A stretch of DNA of 64,000 bases, from NCBI GenBank assembly GCA_007258455.2, contig VDFB02358134.1:215497565-215561564 (forward strand). Reading direction: 5' to 3'. Shown piece by piece: positions 23,262 through 34,711 of this stretch. Position 1 is the first letter of the stretch; the number at the start of each line of letters is the position of its first letter. The notes beneath the pieces were generated by a model. It searched no databases. It was not told the origin of the DNA and was given only the letters and a program-made list of their open reading frames with translations. A program made the position numbers and the translations under genes. This DNA comes from Sequoia sempervirens (lineage: Eukaryota; Streptophyta; Pinopsida; Cupressales; Cupressaceae).

Positions 23262-24519
23262 TGTTGGATGTTGTGGTTGTGTTGTTAATATGTGGTTTTC
23301 ATTGATGTCAACACTATTAGCATCAATTCATTTGAAGTTGTATATGTTAAGGATATTGAGAAAATTTTAATAAAATGAGTTGCAGGTTGTTAGTGGTGAA
23401 GTGAAGTTGTTTCTGTCGGTGAGTTTCGTACATTGATTTTCAGAGGTTGTGGAATAAAGGGTTTCTTATTGAGTATATCTAGTTTATCCATGTTGAGTTT
23501 CAGAGATCCAATTGAAGATTTGATCAAGTTATGAAGATTTTCATTCTGACAGTTTTTCTATTACTTTAGTTGGTGTTCCTGATTGAAGATTATGTGATTC
23601 CAGTTAGTTCAGTTGATGCGGATTCTTCTCTAGTGATTCATGATGTTTTTGGATGTTTATAGATCGTGCTCTATCTATGTTGCACGTCTGCATTGATCAT
23701 TGTACTTGTGATCTAAGATTTTCTCTTGCGTGTTCATGTTTTTCTTGTTCTTGGACGACATGGTGTTTGTAGTGTGTTGTGGATCTTCGAGGAGAAATTA
23801 ATTGAAGTTTTTTCATGTTGGAGATGTTTTTTTGGGTCCTCACTAAGTTGTGGCTGACATTGGTTGATTCGCATTGAAAATTCTTTATTGATTTGGGCAG
23901 ATTGTTTGTATTTATTCTATTATTTCTTTATGGCTGACTTGTAGCGATGTAATTGTTTGTTGCGGATATATATAAGCGATTGTTTATTCAAATTGAAGTG
24001 TGCCAGTGCCAATACTAGTGGATTCTGAATGTGTGCAATGTGTGAATAATGTTCTAAATCATTTAAAGGTAGAGTAGAGTGTGAAGAAGAGTCAATAAGA
24101 GTGAAGAAGTGTTCATTTTCTTAACCAGAATTGTAATCAGGCATTAGCAGATGCTATTTTCTCAGTTCAAAATCCAGATGGTTGTAATCTGAATCTGTTT
24201 GTAAGACTATGTGTCTTCCTTTGTAATTGAGCAATGAGCTCTAGGCAGTGTACTTGTATGCATGTGCATTCCCCATTTATTCTTCTTATACTTTTAATAG
24301 GGTATAATCTTTTGGACTGACCTCCACCATGGGTTTTCCCCTAACAGGGTTTCCACATAAAAATTTTGGTGTTATGTGTGTTTCTGATGTGTTGTTGATT
24401 CATGCTTTTATTGATATTGATCAAATATGAGAATAAGGATTAATAAGTTTAATAAGTTTGAAATTTGGTGACAAATGATTCACCCTCCCTCGCAGTTATC
24501 TACCCTTGTGTTTCAAACA
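23262..24519 (+). repeat. Forward LTR of B
   Basis: A 1258-bp LTR, TGTTGGATG...AACA. TATATATAAG at 23966-23975 is a plausible promoter TATA box, and the U5 end carries GATTCACCCTCCCTCGCAG. It is followed directly by the target duplication AAGGA. Confidence 0.8.
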
Positions 24520-24524
24520 AAGGA

Positions 24525-25260
24525 TGGGATCATTGTTGGTATTTTGATATGGAGGTGAATAAGGTGGAGTGGTGTATGAATTTGGAGGGCAAGTGACTTA
24601 TAGATTTTTGAGGGGGAACAGTTGAGGAGATATGAGATTTTAATTCACAAAGGTAGAAGGATTTACAGTGGAAATACTTAAGAAAGTTGACATTGCTAGT
24701 AGGTTGAATGGTTTTGGTAACATGAGTACTAGTGTATGTAGGAATAGAGGTAAGGGTTATGGAAGGAGGAATTGAATTTCCACCTTGGCTTTGAGTGTAC
24801 CCCAAAGCTTGAGCACAACTAGTCATGGTAGGGGCATGTTTATCAAGAATATGAGCTAGAATTTGCACAATCTCTATTCCATGTTTTGTTTCAAGAAATT
24901 TTCCTCACATTATCTAAAGTAGGAATGAAACTAGTATCAATGTTTTTAGAACTTGCAAAGTTTCACAAATTTCCTATGTCTTCATCCATCCTTCTTATGT
25001 TTTCTTGTGGGATATTAGAAACATTATGCACATTATTTGTAGGTAGGGAAGTCATTGGAAATGAGGTATGAAGGCTATGATCCATAGAGGGTTGATTATC
25101 AACACTATTAGTGAAAGAGTTCGATAACCCAAGATCTACGGCGAATGGTGTACTGTAGGATGACATGAGTCTCAAACTACATCTCACAATATTATTGCTA
25201 ATAGGACACCAAGTTGTAAAGATCATACAAGTTTCAAAAAATCAATGTAAACCCAAAATG
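24525..25260 (-). pseudogene. Gypsy G gag, N-terminal part
   Basis: Frames 25226-24963 (NIVRCSLRLMSSYSTPFAVD, then DIGNL at its end) and 24868-24530 (ILDKHAPTMTSCAQALGYTQ, Ser/Thr/Pro-rich, ending SKYQQ and a stop). No named domain is evident, but position upstream of the gag core, on the same strand and joined to it once B is removed, supports the N-terminal region of gag. A one-base shift separates this frame from the gag core. Confidence 0.5.
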
Positions 25261-25389
25261 AAAAGAGGGTGACATGCAATGCAATGACCTACAATGTAAT
25301 ATATAAATGCAATTTTCAGATTCTAAATAAGGTAAGTTTTTTATTACTCTATGCAAAAAACCTAAAAAAATGATGTCTTTGTAAATGCA
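25261..25389 (-). other. Leader end of G, left of insertion C
   Basis: Short A/T-rich non-coding stretch with TGCAATGCAATG-type repeats, like those at 52700-52830. It continues into the G leader at 52265 once C is removed. Confidence 0.45.
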
Positions 25390-25394
25390 ATTTT

Positions 25395-27446
25395 TGTTGG
25401 CATTAGATGAAGATTGTTGGCATTTGAGATTTTTTTGGATGGCATTGGATTGCCATTGATGTCAACTCAATGAATACAATGTTTCTATGCAGCTACAGGA
25501 ACAGGTATAGCTACATAAACATCTTAGTTTACAATTACAGTTGTGTACAATTTAGGTGATAGGAAGTTCACTGCCTAGCAATAGGAGCTTCACAGTGATG
25601 GGTTCAACAGAGTCAAACTGACTTTAAAAAAGATAGTTACAATTTTAATATGCAAAAGCCAACTTTGCAGCTTGGACCAATGATAAAACTGATGTGGCTA
25701 AAGGATATTTGAAGAATGAAAACTTAGTGATATGTAAAGTTTATCCTACTAGGATTTGTGGATGGATAAAGTTTTGCTGAGTGCAGCTACAAAAGATTAG
25801 ATTTATCTCTGTCAGTGTTCAGATGTTTTGATAGCTATAGGATAACATGGTGTTGGTTGAACCCTAAAGTTTAAATCTTTTATTTGAATTTTTTTACAAC
25901 ACAAGGTATGGCGGTTGTCTTTTGATCGATGCTTATCATATTTTTACCTATTTTTGAGCTACTTTGAGCTGGGTCAAATAAAATCATATTTTATTCCTTG
26001 CTTGGCAGCAAAGCTTTTGTAGTAGCAATTGAGTGAAAATATTTTTAAATCTTTTTTTTCTAGATTTCATGCCTCTTATAGATCCTTAGAATAGTTTTTC
26101 CATTTATTATTGATTTGATATTAGATTTTTCTGGGCAAAGAAAACCTTTGATGCATATCATATTTTATTGAGTGATTCTTTACTTAGTAATGAAGTTTAT
26201 GTAGCAACACTCAATGAAATTATTATTCAAAGCTTTTATTTGGGTTTCATACCTCTCGTAGTTTCTGGGGATTCCCTAGATAAAATTATTTATTGTAGAT
26301 TAGACATTGTAATCAGATTTGCAAGCTGCAGATAATACTGGGAAGATCAAAGCTACAGGGATTTGTTTTTTTTTTATTAAAAAAAAAAAGAAGCTTTTTA
26401 TTTAATGGAAGCCAGTTTAAAGAGGAGAAGCAACATCGAATATTTCAGCTGAGCAAGAAGAGCATTAAATATGTGCATATGGAATAACAGAAGAAGAATG
26501 ACATTTGAGTTTTTAATATTCTGTAGACTGCTACAGGAATATGCAAAAAGTCTGCTACAGAGATGTCAAAAAGCTACTGATAGAAAATTGCAGAATTATT
26601 TGTTCAAATATTAGGGCTACGATTTTTTTTTTCCCTTGATCTACAATAGTTATATAAATAGATTGATTATTATTCATTTGTAAGTCTTCTTGTGTGTGTG
26701 AGTGTTCTTCTCTAGTGTGTGTAGAGAAGAGAGTGTGAGATAGAAGAATAAGTGTGGAGAAGAGAAGATAACTCTATGAAAATAGAGTATGTATTTTCCT
26801 GAGTGTTGAATGTTTTATTTCTACAGGAATGTGAGAAGGAATGAGATAAGTCTTTGTGTAAAATTATTGTGTTGATGTAAAGGATATCACAGAGTATGTT
26901 GTGAGGTTGTAGAGGAAAAGAAAATAGGTAATCAAGAGTATTTGCAAAGGCTGTTTGAGGACAAAAAGTTAACACAAGTACAAAAATATTTTTAGTTACA
27001 AAATTTCATTTATAATATGATACTGAAATTGTAATCATAAATCTCTTGTTGTAAACTCATCTGAGTGGGTGCTCAGATTAGGGGTAGAAGCTCCTTTGAT
27101 TTGGTGCTCATAAACTTGGGATAGGTGTTCCTTTGAGTTGGCGCTCATAAACTTGGAATTGGTGTTCCATTGCATTGGTGCCCATACATTGTAACAGAAG
27201 AAATTTTTCATTGTGAGGTTGGATTGGATTAGTAGCCTCCAACAACTATTCTCACTGAGGTTTTTTCCCATCTTGGGTTTTTCCTTGTACACCTTGTGTT
27301 GTGGGATGCATTTTGCATGATTGGTTTAATTGCCTTACCTTTGCTTCAAGTTTATGCTTTTAGAGTTTATTGTTACATTGCTTAGAAAGTTTTAAATTAC
27401 TTCCCACTGATTCACCCCCCCTCTTAGTGGTCTTTGTATTCCTTCA
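25395..27446 (+). repeat. 5' LTR of copia C
   Basis: 2052 bp, TGTTGGCATT...TTCCTTCA. Compared with the 3' LTR it has about 17-20 extra bases at its start (a near-duplicate of TGTTGGCATT). The 3' part contains repeated CTACAG motifs, and the end has CTGATTCACCCCCCCTCTTAG. The TSD-defined start at 25395 is preferred over the second TGTTGGCATTTGAG at 25414. Confidence 0.85.
26651..26661 (+). promoter_or_regulatory. TATA box in C 5' LTR
   Basis: TATATAAATAG, about 1.25 kb into the LTR. The equivalent in the 3' LTR is TATATAAAAAG at 51465-51475. Confidence 0.55.
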
Positions 27447-27448
27447 AT

Positions 27449-27460
27449 TGGTATCAGACC
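27449..27460 (+). other. Primer binding site of C
   Basis: TGGTATCAGACC, two bases after the 5' LTR. It matches the plant initiator tRNA-Met primer site at 11 of 12 positions; the usual G at position 11 is C. Confidence 0.8.
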
Positions 27461-27519
27461 ATTAGGTTCCCTGTTAGAAAGCTTTCTCTAGATTGGGTAG
27501 ATTCTATTTTTTAAACACA

Positions 27520-28495
27520 ATGTCTAAGCATGAATCCCCATCTGTAAAAGTACCTATCTTTGATGGCACTAACTATGCCTTTTGGAGTAGAAGAATGGAA
27601 ACCTACCTATCCTCTCTAGGTTGTGATGTATGTTTGATGGCCATAAATGGTTACAGTGTTCCCCAAACTCCTCCAACTAATCCTAATGCTAAGAAAGAAT
27701 ATGAGTTCAATGTCAAGGCCAAGCATGCTATCCTTAGTGGATTGTCTCTTACTAAGTTTGCCAAAGTTATGCATTGAAAATATGCAAAACAAACATGGGA
27801 TAAGCTACAAAATATTTATGAAGGTGATGAGAATGTGAAGGAAGCTAAGTTACAAAATCTTAGAGCTCTTTTTGAAGGCCTAAAGATGAGAGAAGATGAA
27901 AATATTGTTGATTACTTACTAAGAGTAGATGAGAATGTTAATGCTAGAAGAGGACTTGGAAAAGAAATTGAAGATAATGTAATTGTCAAGAAAGTTCTGA
28001 GGTCATTAACAACAAAATATGATACTAAAGTTTCTGCCATAGAAGAAGCTAGAGACATGAAGACTCTCTATGGATGAATTATTGGGTTCATTATTAGCCT
28101 ATGAAATGAGTACTATGAGTGTTGAACCCTGTAAGAGAGAAGTTTCCTTCAACTTGGTTGAGAAAGGAAAAGAAGTAGCTGAAAATGTTGATCAAGAAGA
28201 TCTTGACAATGCTGAAGAAAACTTTGTGAAGAAACTAAAGAAAGGATCAAGAAAGTACAAGGACAAGTTTCCCTTCAAGTGTTTTAATTGTGGCAAGATT
28301 GGGAAATTTGCTGCTAAGTATCTGTATGAGAAGAAGGAAGAAAACACTAAAGAAACTAAAAAATTCAGACCTAATAAGTTCTACAAATCTAACAAGAAAA
28401 ACTATCAAAGAAAGAGAAGTCTTCTCACTGTTGAAAGTGAGATATCAGATGATGAAAGTGATTCAGCTGAAGACTCTAGTGAAGATGAGAAATAG
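27520..28495 (+). pseudogene. Copia C gag core
   Basis: Capsid-forming part. Starts MSKHESPSVKVPIFDGTNYA, then FWSRRMETYLSSLG (DUF4219-like start), a stop at 27775, AKQTWDKLQNIYEGDENV, LQNLRALFEGLKMREDENIV, VIVKKVLRSLTTKYDTKV and LLGSLLAYEMS. The zinc knuckle at 28280-28321 reads CFNCGKIGKFAAKY: the His is Lys and the last Cys is Tyr, so it cannot bind zinc normally. An acidic Ser/Asp/Glu tail ends at a stop at 28493. There is a frameshift at about 28072. Confidence 0.85.
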
Positions 28496-29533
28496 GTTAA
28501 TCTCTTCATGGCTCAAGAAGTTCTAAATGAAAATAAGACTTCAAAGATTGAAAAAAATGCTTAATCTAAAAATACAAAAGCAATTGATAGTGATGAGGAA
28601 GATGAAGTTGATGTTGAGGTTGATCTTGAAGGAGAGCTGATTTGTGCTCTTGATGAATTAAACAAGTTGAAGAAAGATCATACCAAATTAAAGAGTAGTA
28701 CATTAAAAGAATAAGAGTAATTAGAAAAAAACATTGTCACTCTAAAGACATGGTTGGAAGAAGTACAAAGAATAAGTGAATTTTTTAAGTCAAAAGTTGA
28801 GGCAAAGAAAAAAGAATGTCATGTGTTGGAACAAGAGTTAGTGACTCTGAGGAAAGAGTTGGAAACTTGTCAAGAAGATCTGAAGTTGAGAATGAAAAAT
28901 GAGAGCAACACTAATGCTCTAAATGATATAATTGGTAAGTAGAAAAATAACAAAGATTATGGTGGTATTGGCTATGAACATGGTGAGAGCTCTAATATTG
29001 GTGAAAAACCCATGAAGAAGATTGTTTTCACTGCTGCAAGTGAAAACTTTGCTGCCCCAATAGATAGTGATGATGCTACCCCAAAGAATAACACTATTGT
29101 TCTACACATTAATACTGCTTCCCCAAGAATGAGAAGGTCTACCGCTACTATGGATACAACTAGAAGTATTCCTTGGTATAAAAATTGGTATACCCCTAAG
29201 TTTTATGGCTATTGTTTCAGATGTAATGTTTTTGGTCATAAGTTTATTCATTGCAAAGTGGTGAAAAGAGAAGCTCCAAATTTCATGAGAAAAAATCCAT
29301 TTGCACCATTGAGAGATTTGGATATAGAGTGTTACAATTACAATAATCCGGGACATGGAAGAGAAAATTGTAAAAGTTTAAGTCAGACTGGTAAAAGCTT
29401 CAACTTTCCTATGTTCAATGAGAAGATTGAATGCTACTATTGTCATAACTATGGACATACAACAAAGTTTTGTAGAGCAAGATCTACTAAACTTGAGAAG
29501 AATGTAGTTGCTGCCCCCAAGAATAAAAAATAA
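28496..29533 (+). pseudogene. Copia C gag extension, coiled coil and three zinc knuckles
   Basis: Continues gag beyond the usual length. About 28600-28940 is a Lys/Glu-rich heptad-like region (ELDELNKLKKDH-type; VEAKKKECHVLEQELVTLRK), probably coiled coil. The frame 29012-29533 has three knuckles: CFRCNVFGHKFIHC (29213-29254, complete), CYNYNNPGHGRENC (29330-29371, second Cys changed to Tyr) and CYYCHNYGHTTKFC (29432-29473, complete). With the earlier one, this gag has four. Such extended gag proteins occur in some large plant copia elements. Confidence 0.75.
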
Positions 29534-29582
29534 AGAAAAAGTATCAACAAAGAAGAATGAAACCAAACAAGAATGGAAATAA

Positions 29583-29802
29583 GTGAATAAAGATAAAGCT
29601 CAATCAAGCATGTTAGCACAAGCAACATTACACACAAAGAAGAAAAATCTATGGGAGATAGACAGTGGCTGCTCCAACCACATGAATGGCGACAGGAACA
29701 AGTTCAAACAACTAGAAGAGTGGAACGGTAGTGCAATTAAGCTTGGTAATAACTCCTCAATCAAGATAAAAGATAAAGGAACCCTGATTATTGATGGGAA
29801 AC
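29583..29802 (+). pseudogene. Copia C protease, 5' part
   Basis: Aspartic protease, active site WEIDSGCSNHMNGD (29659-29700) intact, then FKQLEEWNGSAIKLGNNSSI and KDKGTLIIDGK. The frame runs into the D LTR at 29803. It resumes in frame at 46925 (LLTKDVYYVEGLKHNLV) when D and one GAAAC copy are removed, which is direct proof of insertion. Confidence 0.85.
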
Positions 29803-30092
29803 TGTATACACCTAAAAATGGTCACATCACAAAAGTCTGGTAATTAATTAAATATTTTTAATATTTAATTAAATCTCTGAATTCAATATGTGTATAAATA
29901 AATCTAAATAATTTATTTATATTGTTCATTGTTTCATTTTGATTAAATAAATAAGTTTATTTAATCACTTTTCTTATCCATTTCTTAATTAATTAAATAA
30001 ACATTATGATTTATTTATATTAATTATCATATAATCTTGGCTTGAATATTTTATTCAAATAAAGATTAAATATTCTTCTCTTCTAAAAATCT

Positions 30093-30275
30093 TCTAAAGT
30101 TTATTCACAATTAAATATTCCAAACATTTAATTAATTCTTCTAAAGTCTATTCACAATTAAATATTCCAAATATTTAATTAATTCTTCCAAAGTCTATTC
30201 ACAGTTAAATATTCCAAATATTTAATTAAAATTTCTAATGTCTATTCACATCAAATATTTCAAAAATATTTTAAA
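30093..30275 (+). repeat. 47-bp tandem repeat in D LTR
   Basis: Nearly four units starting TCTAAAG(T)TTATTCACAATT and ending TTAATTAATTCT, at 30093, 30140, 30187 and a decayed one at 30234. The same array occurs in the 3' LTR from 45983. It is in U3, upstream of the TATA box. Confidence 0.8.
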
Positions 30276-30553
30276 TCCTCAAACCTACATAACATATAAA
30301 ATTAAATAAATTTATTTATTTAATTTGGATTATCTACAACAACCGTGAAATAACTTCAAAATAGAAAATCAAACAAATTTCTCTGTTCCTGAGCAAAGTT
30401 GTTCTCGTGGGTTGAAGACAAACCTCCATTCTTCTCTCCAACCTCCCAACATTTTCCATCTTCCTCTTAACCTCTCCATCTCTCACCATTCAAAATTACT
30501 AGACAATCTCATAGCCATTGATCTTTGCCAGCCAGGCTCTTGCCTATAAAAAG

Positions 30554-30564
30554 CTATAAAAGGG
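30554..30564 (+). promoter_or_regulatory. TATA box in D 5' LTR
   Basis: CTATAAAAGGG, about 750 bp into the LTR. The same sequence is at 46445-46455 in the 3' LTR. Confidence 0.65.
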
Positions 30565-31054
30565 ACTGTCGGGTCTTTGAAAAAAAAAAAGGAGAAGCTT
30601 GCATATAGGAAAACTATAGTCAATCAACCTTCCAGCATTCATAGCATTCTAGAATCATAGCATAGCATAGCTTAGCATATTAGCAATCCATATCATGGCC
30701 TATCATCCTCATATCATAGCTTCAATAGCATCCATAATCCACAACCCCTGTGCATAATCTATAGCCCCTATGCATATCTGTATACCAGCATTTCACTCCA
30801 CCACCATATAGGATAGAGAAGTACTCTCCCTTTGCATACTCGTTCTGCAAGTTGTCATTATGAGAAGCTTTTCTTATACAATCTGAGAGTAGCAGCTTCA
30901 AGCAAATCACTAGAGATAGAGGACAATGGAACGATTCTGAAGAAGCTATGTTTGATTTCTTTGATTTCATTCTATTTAGATTTCTTTAGTTTAATGTTGC
31001 ATTGGTGTGTTTTTGTTATCTTATTTTGATACTAACATTTCCCACACACATTTT

Positions 31055-31072
31055 TGGCACCCACCGTGGGGC
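31055..31072 (+). other. Primer binding site of D
   Basis: TGGCACCCACCGTGGGGC, four bases after the LTR. Resembles the TGGCGCCCACCGTGGGGC type seen in plant Tat-like gypsy elements. The tRNA was not determined. Confidence 0.6.
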
Positions 31073-33078
31073 TCTTGCCCCAATTTTAACATCTTTTCAT
31101 AGATTTTTTTGATAGGTTACGACTGGAAGAGCGTATTAGCACATCAAACACACTTCAGCACAGTTCACACCCAGTTTAGCACTCTTTAACTCTATTACAA
31201 TGCCCTTTAAGGATTCTACAATGCTCTTTACTAATCCTGTATTGCCCATTAATGATCCTACAATGCCCTTTACTGATCCTGCAGCTCCCATTACTGATCC
31301 TGTAGTGCCCATTAATGATTCTGTAGCACCCATTGTTGATTCTATAGCGTCCTTTACTGATTCTATAGCGCTTTTTACTGTTTTCATAGAGCATTTTTGT
31401 TTTAGCACTCTTGATGTCTTTTTTAGCCCATTTTTCTATTTTAGCATAGAATTTGTAAGTCTCCAACTGTAATATGTAACTTAAGTAGGATTTGACTAGA
31501 TCTGACGTGACCGCGGCCAGTAAGAGCTTTAAAAAAATGAACCAATCCTAGGATAGTCACTTAATTCAAAAATGAATCAATCTTAAGATAGACATGGATT
31601 TTAAAATGAATCAATCTAGGATAGTCACCACACAATGATCTTGCAATTAAAATTGAACAATTTGTTTTGTGAAGCAATATCTTCACTTAGATTAGATCAT
31701 TGTGATTTGGGTTTTAAAAAAAACATTTGTTTGCTTTGTCTATGGCAATAGGTCTATGCTCTCCCCTTAACTGGGTGATCAAAATACCAGACTTGCCTTT
31801 TCAATTTCATGCAAATTTACTATTTTAATTACATCCTTTAGAGAGCCTACTCTTGTGGGAAAAAGTACTCACCCAAGAGGAACGACTCAAGTGGGTTCAA
31901 GCCAAAGCCAGGCTATTCCACCCCACTATAAAATTTAAAGCAAATATGAGGAAACCCTCTTTTTACGGTAGTGTGGAAGATAACCATCCCCAAAGCCTTT
32001 GTTCTAAAGGTTGGGAGGTCTCCTAAGGGAGTTTATTATTGCTGCACCGAATGGAAACCCTTACTATGAACCTAGTGTAGTATCCAGCCAAAGTCAGTTT
32101 TCGAACATCATAATAATCATAGTGCAGGGGAGGGAAGAATCTACCCCCAAGATACTCACCATATAACTACCAACGACCATTTGCTCAGGGGATCCGGTAT
32201 CCACTTCCGTCACTCTGAGTATGCGCCTACAAAAGAAAAAAACATGGGCGCCCCTTCGGGGGTGACACGACTATGTGAGTCGATGCAGTTCTAAGATGTG
32301 AGCTGTTGATTATTATGGTGACCTACCTGAGTACTAAGAGTGAGTCTGTTTACTTTATTTTATCATTGGTTCTTGAAACAACTATTCTACAACTTGCTTG
32401 ATGTGTCTTCAAAACATTAATTCAATAAAGATCATTCAAAACTCACAATTACATTGATTACTCTCATGTTAAGATATTGGAAGTCCACAACCTTTGTTAA
32501 GAAATCCATTCTCAAATGAATCAAAAAGACAAAGAAACCACTTAGCTACAAGAAACTATTGAAGAAAAGATGATTCTTGTACCAAAGTCGAAAGGTTTTA
32601 CTTAAACATAGAACCTTTATCCATCGATATCATGATTGTGTTAGAGGTTTCACTGATGGTTATGTTGTAGAACCATTATACTCACAAGATTTCTTTCAAA
32701 GAAGAGCCCTTTCTCAAAGGCACAACCACAGTCAGTGTATTCATTCTTCTTATATTCCCCAACCTGCAATTGAATATTCTACTCATCCGAATCAATTTCT
32801 GCAATAGAGAACTCAATCACATTAGGCATTGATCACAAATCCATCTTTTTACGAAGCTACGATCAAACTTTATAAAGTGAAAAATCATTTTTTTCTTGAT
32901 CTTTTGCTTAAATTCCTGCCAACAAGATTTTCATCCTTTCAATCAAGGAAAAAATGAGCTAAAGACTAGAAATCTTTTAAGTCATAGAATCTTCATTCTA
33001 TCTTGACTTTCATAACCATCAAAAATTGCACTATTTCATTCTTTTGATCAAAAGTTAGTAGAATTTGGGGCAAAGCTT
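31073..33078 (+). other. Leader of D with stacked hairpins
   Basis: Two kilobases without a convincing protein. The distinct part is a G/C-rich island at 32245-32290: hairpin 32249-32264 (CCCC-TTCG-GGGG core, a C(UUCG)G tetraloop in RNA) followed by hairpin 32268-32282 (CGACT-ATGTG-AGTCG). The frame at 32577-32807 shows no domain. The 21-bp repeat near the 5' end is listed separately. Confidence 0.55.
31198..31386 (+). repeat. 21-bp tandem repeat coding heptapeptides
   Basis: Nine units of 21 bp, e.g. CAATGCCCTTTACTGATCCTG. In the ATG frame at 31200 they encode MPFKDST, MLFTNPV, LPINDPT, MPFTDPA, APITDPV and similar. The opposite strand is also open because the period is a multiple of three, so translation is not demonstrated. 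Confidence 0.85.
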
Positions 33079-34711
33079 ATGCCTATTGTCACTAGATCTC
33101 GAAAGCACATAGAAAAAGATGAAAGAGAAAGTACCACAAGAAAAATGGGTGATAGTAGTGAGAAATAAGAGAATCCATTTCATACTGAAGAGTTAACAGA
33201 AGAAAAGCTTCAAGAAGTAGAGCAGGATCCCCAATTCCATACTCTTATGGAAAGGATTTTAGAATGAAACAAAGAAAGATATTTTCTTTCATTAGCTAAT
33301 CAAGGAGCTAAATTACCTTCCGATTTTGATATAGAAGGGATTAAAGAGAATCCTGAAACTCCTCCTAATGATTTTAGTTCCCTTACTCAACAGATAAAAG
33401 AATTACAAGGGAAAATAAAGGAAATGCAAGGGGGTGCAACAAAGAAGTATGTTTTGGATGACATATCTCCTTATCCATTTGATAGGAGTCTTCAAATGAT
33501 CCCTTTTCCAAAACATTGTGAAATCCCTAAATTTGATAGGTAAAATGGCAAAACTAGCCCCATTGAACATGTGAGGGATTTCCGAAATATGAGTCTAGAA
33601 TTCGCTTATGAAGATACCTAATTAATGTGATTGTTTCCATGAAGTCTGGGTGGACAATCCATGGAGTGGCTTTCCAAGATCACTCCCCCCATCAAAACCT
33701 TTGAGGAGTTAATAAATCAATTTATATCACAATACGCCTACAAAATCCAACACCAGATAACCATGCTTGATCTTTGTAACTTAGTGAAACAAAAAGTAGG
33801 GGAATCTTTCACTACGTTTTTGCAAAGATGGAGAAGATTGTTTGCAGGATATTCTTGTCCTATTCCTGAAAAAGAAAAGATGGATATCTTCATCAATAGC
33901 CTAGATCAAGAATTAAGCTATAGGCTTAATCTTCATTGTCCTCCTAACTTTGAAAAATTGATTGAAAACACAATTACCATTGAAGGGGCCTTGGTCAAAA
34001 GAGGAGTGATAAAAATTGATAATCCAAGTTCATCCAACCATAACAACAATGATAAAACAAGGTTTTGGAACATAAATAAAAATGTCGTCAATGATGGTAT
34101 AGTGGATGCAAACAATCTACAAACAAGGCCATCTATCTTTAACCTATCAAGTGCTCCACGAAACAACCAACAAGGAAATACCAACCAATAAGGAAACAAC
34201 AATCAATAAGGACAAAACTCCAATCAAGAAAGCATGACCAATCAAAACAACAAGGATAATCGTGGTAATTTCAATAACAATCTTGGCAATACCCAAACAT
34301 CAAATCTACCAAGACCTCCATTCTTTTCAAATCAACAGAATTTGACCACTTTGGGTCAATCTCTTAAGTCTGCTCTCAAGGAGCTTCTCAATAATAAGGT
34401 TATCACCTTACCACCACAAAGAGATTATGAGACATGAGTCAAACCACCATCATGGAATGACTCATATTATTGCAATTATCATCAATGTAAAGGTCATAGA
34501 ACAAATAACTATCAAGCCTTGCGAAATCTAGTACAAAATTTGATTGACAATGGTACCATCAAAATTGAAGGACATCATACCAATGACGATCATCAAGCAT
34601 TCAAAGATCCTTTACCAAACTATCAAAAGGGGGAAACATCAGATAACAAAGTGAAAAGAATAAATAATGTTGAAGACAACATAATCTGCCACATCTATGC
34701 AGATGATCAAT
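33079..34711 (+). pseudogene. Gypsy D gag
   Basis: The likely start is ATG at 33079 (MPIVTRSRKHIEKDE). Then LPSDFDIEGIKENPE, IPFPKHCEIPKFDR, and the retrotransposon gag core at 33661-34191 (MEWLSKITPPIKTFEELINQ, FTTFLQRWRRLFAGYSCPIP, FINSLDQELSYRLNLHCPPN). An Asn/Gln-rich segment follows (34200-34320). At about 34460-34550 is CNYHQCKGHRTNNYQALRNL, a degenerate zinc-binding block. Several in-frame stops occur (near 33165, 33268, 33541, 33620). Gag runs into E at 34717 and resumes at 37522 in frame. Confidence 0.85.

Larger units (their letters stand above)
20634..24519. mobile_element. Rearranged copia insertion B with inverted LTRs
   Basis: Bounded by TGTT at 20634 and AACA at 24519 and flanked on both sides by AAGGA (20629-20633, 24520-24524). 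Both outer ends are LTR 3' (U5) ends in opposite orientation: AACACAAGGG and GACAACTGAGAGG at the left have inverted counterparts CCCTTGTGTT and CCTCCCTCGCAGTTATC at the right. Inside are a reverse LTR piece, a primer-site fragment, a second reverse LTR piece, the end of RNase H, a polypurine tract and a complete forward LTR. Removing B rejoins the G gag. Confidence 0.85.
29803..31050 (+). repeat. 5' LTR of gypsy D
   Basis: 1248 bp, TGTATACACC...CCCACACACA. The 3' LTR ends CCCACATATA, so the terminal CA has changed to TA there by C-to-T. The LTR copies are otherwise very similar by eye; the 5' copy has about 20 extra bases near 30741-30775. The TSD fixes the outer borders. Confidence 0.9.

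Noticed and set aside
31176..31466. Minus-strand frames over the 21-bp repeat (90-96 codons)
   Set aside because: Open only because the repeat period is a multiple of three; no start context or domain supports them.
32577..32807. 76-codon plus-strand frame in the D leader
   Set aside because: No recognisable domain, and it is followed by stops well before gag. Could be an old upstream frame but not supported.
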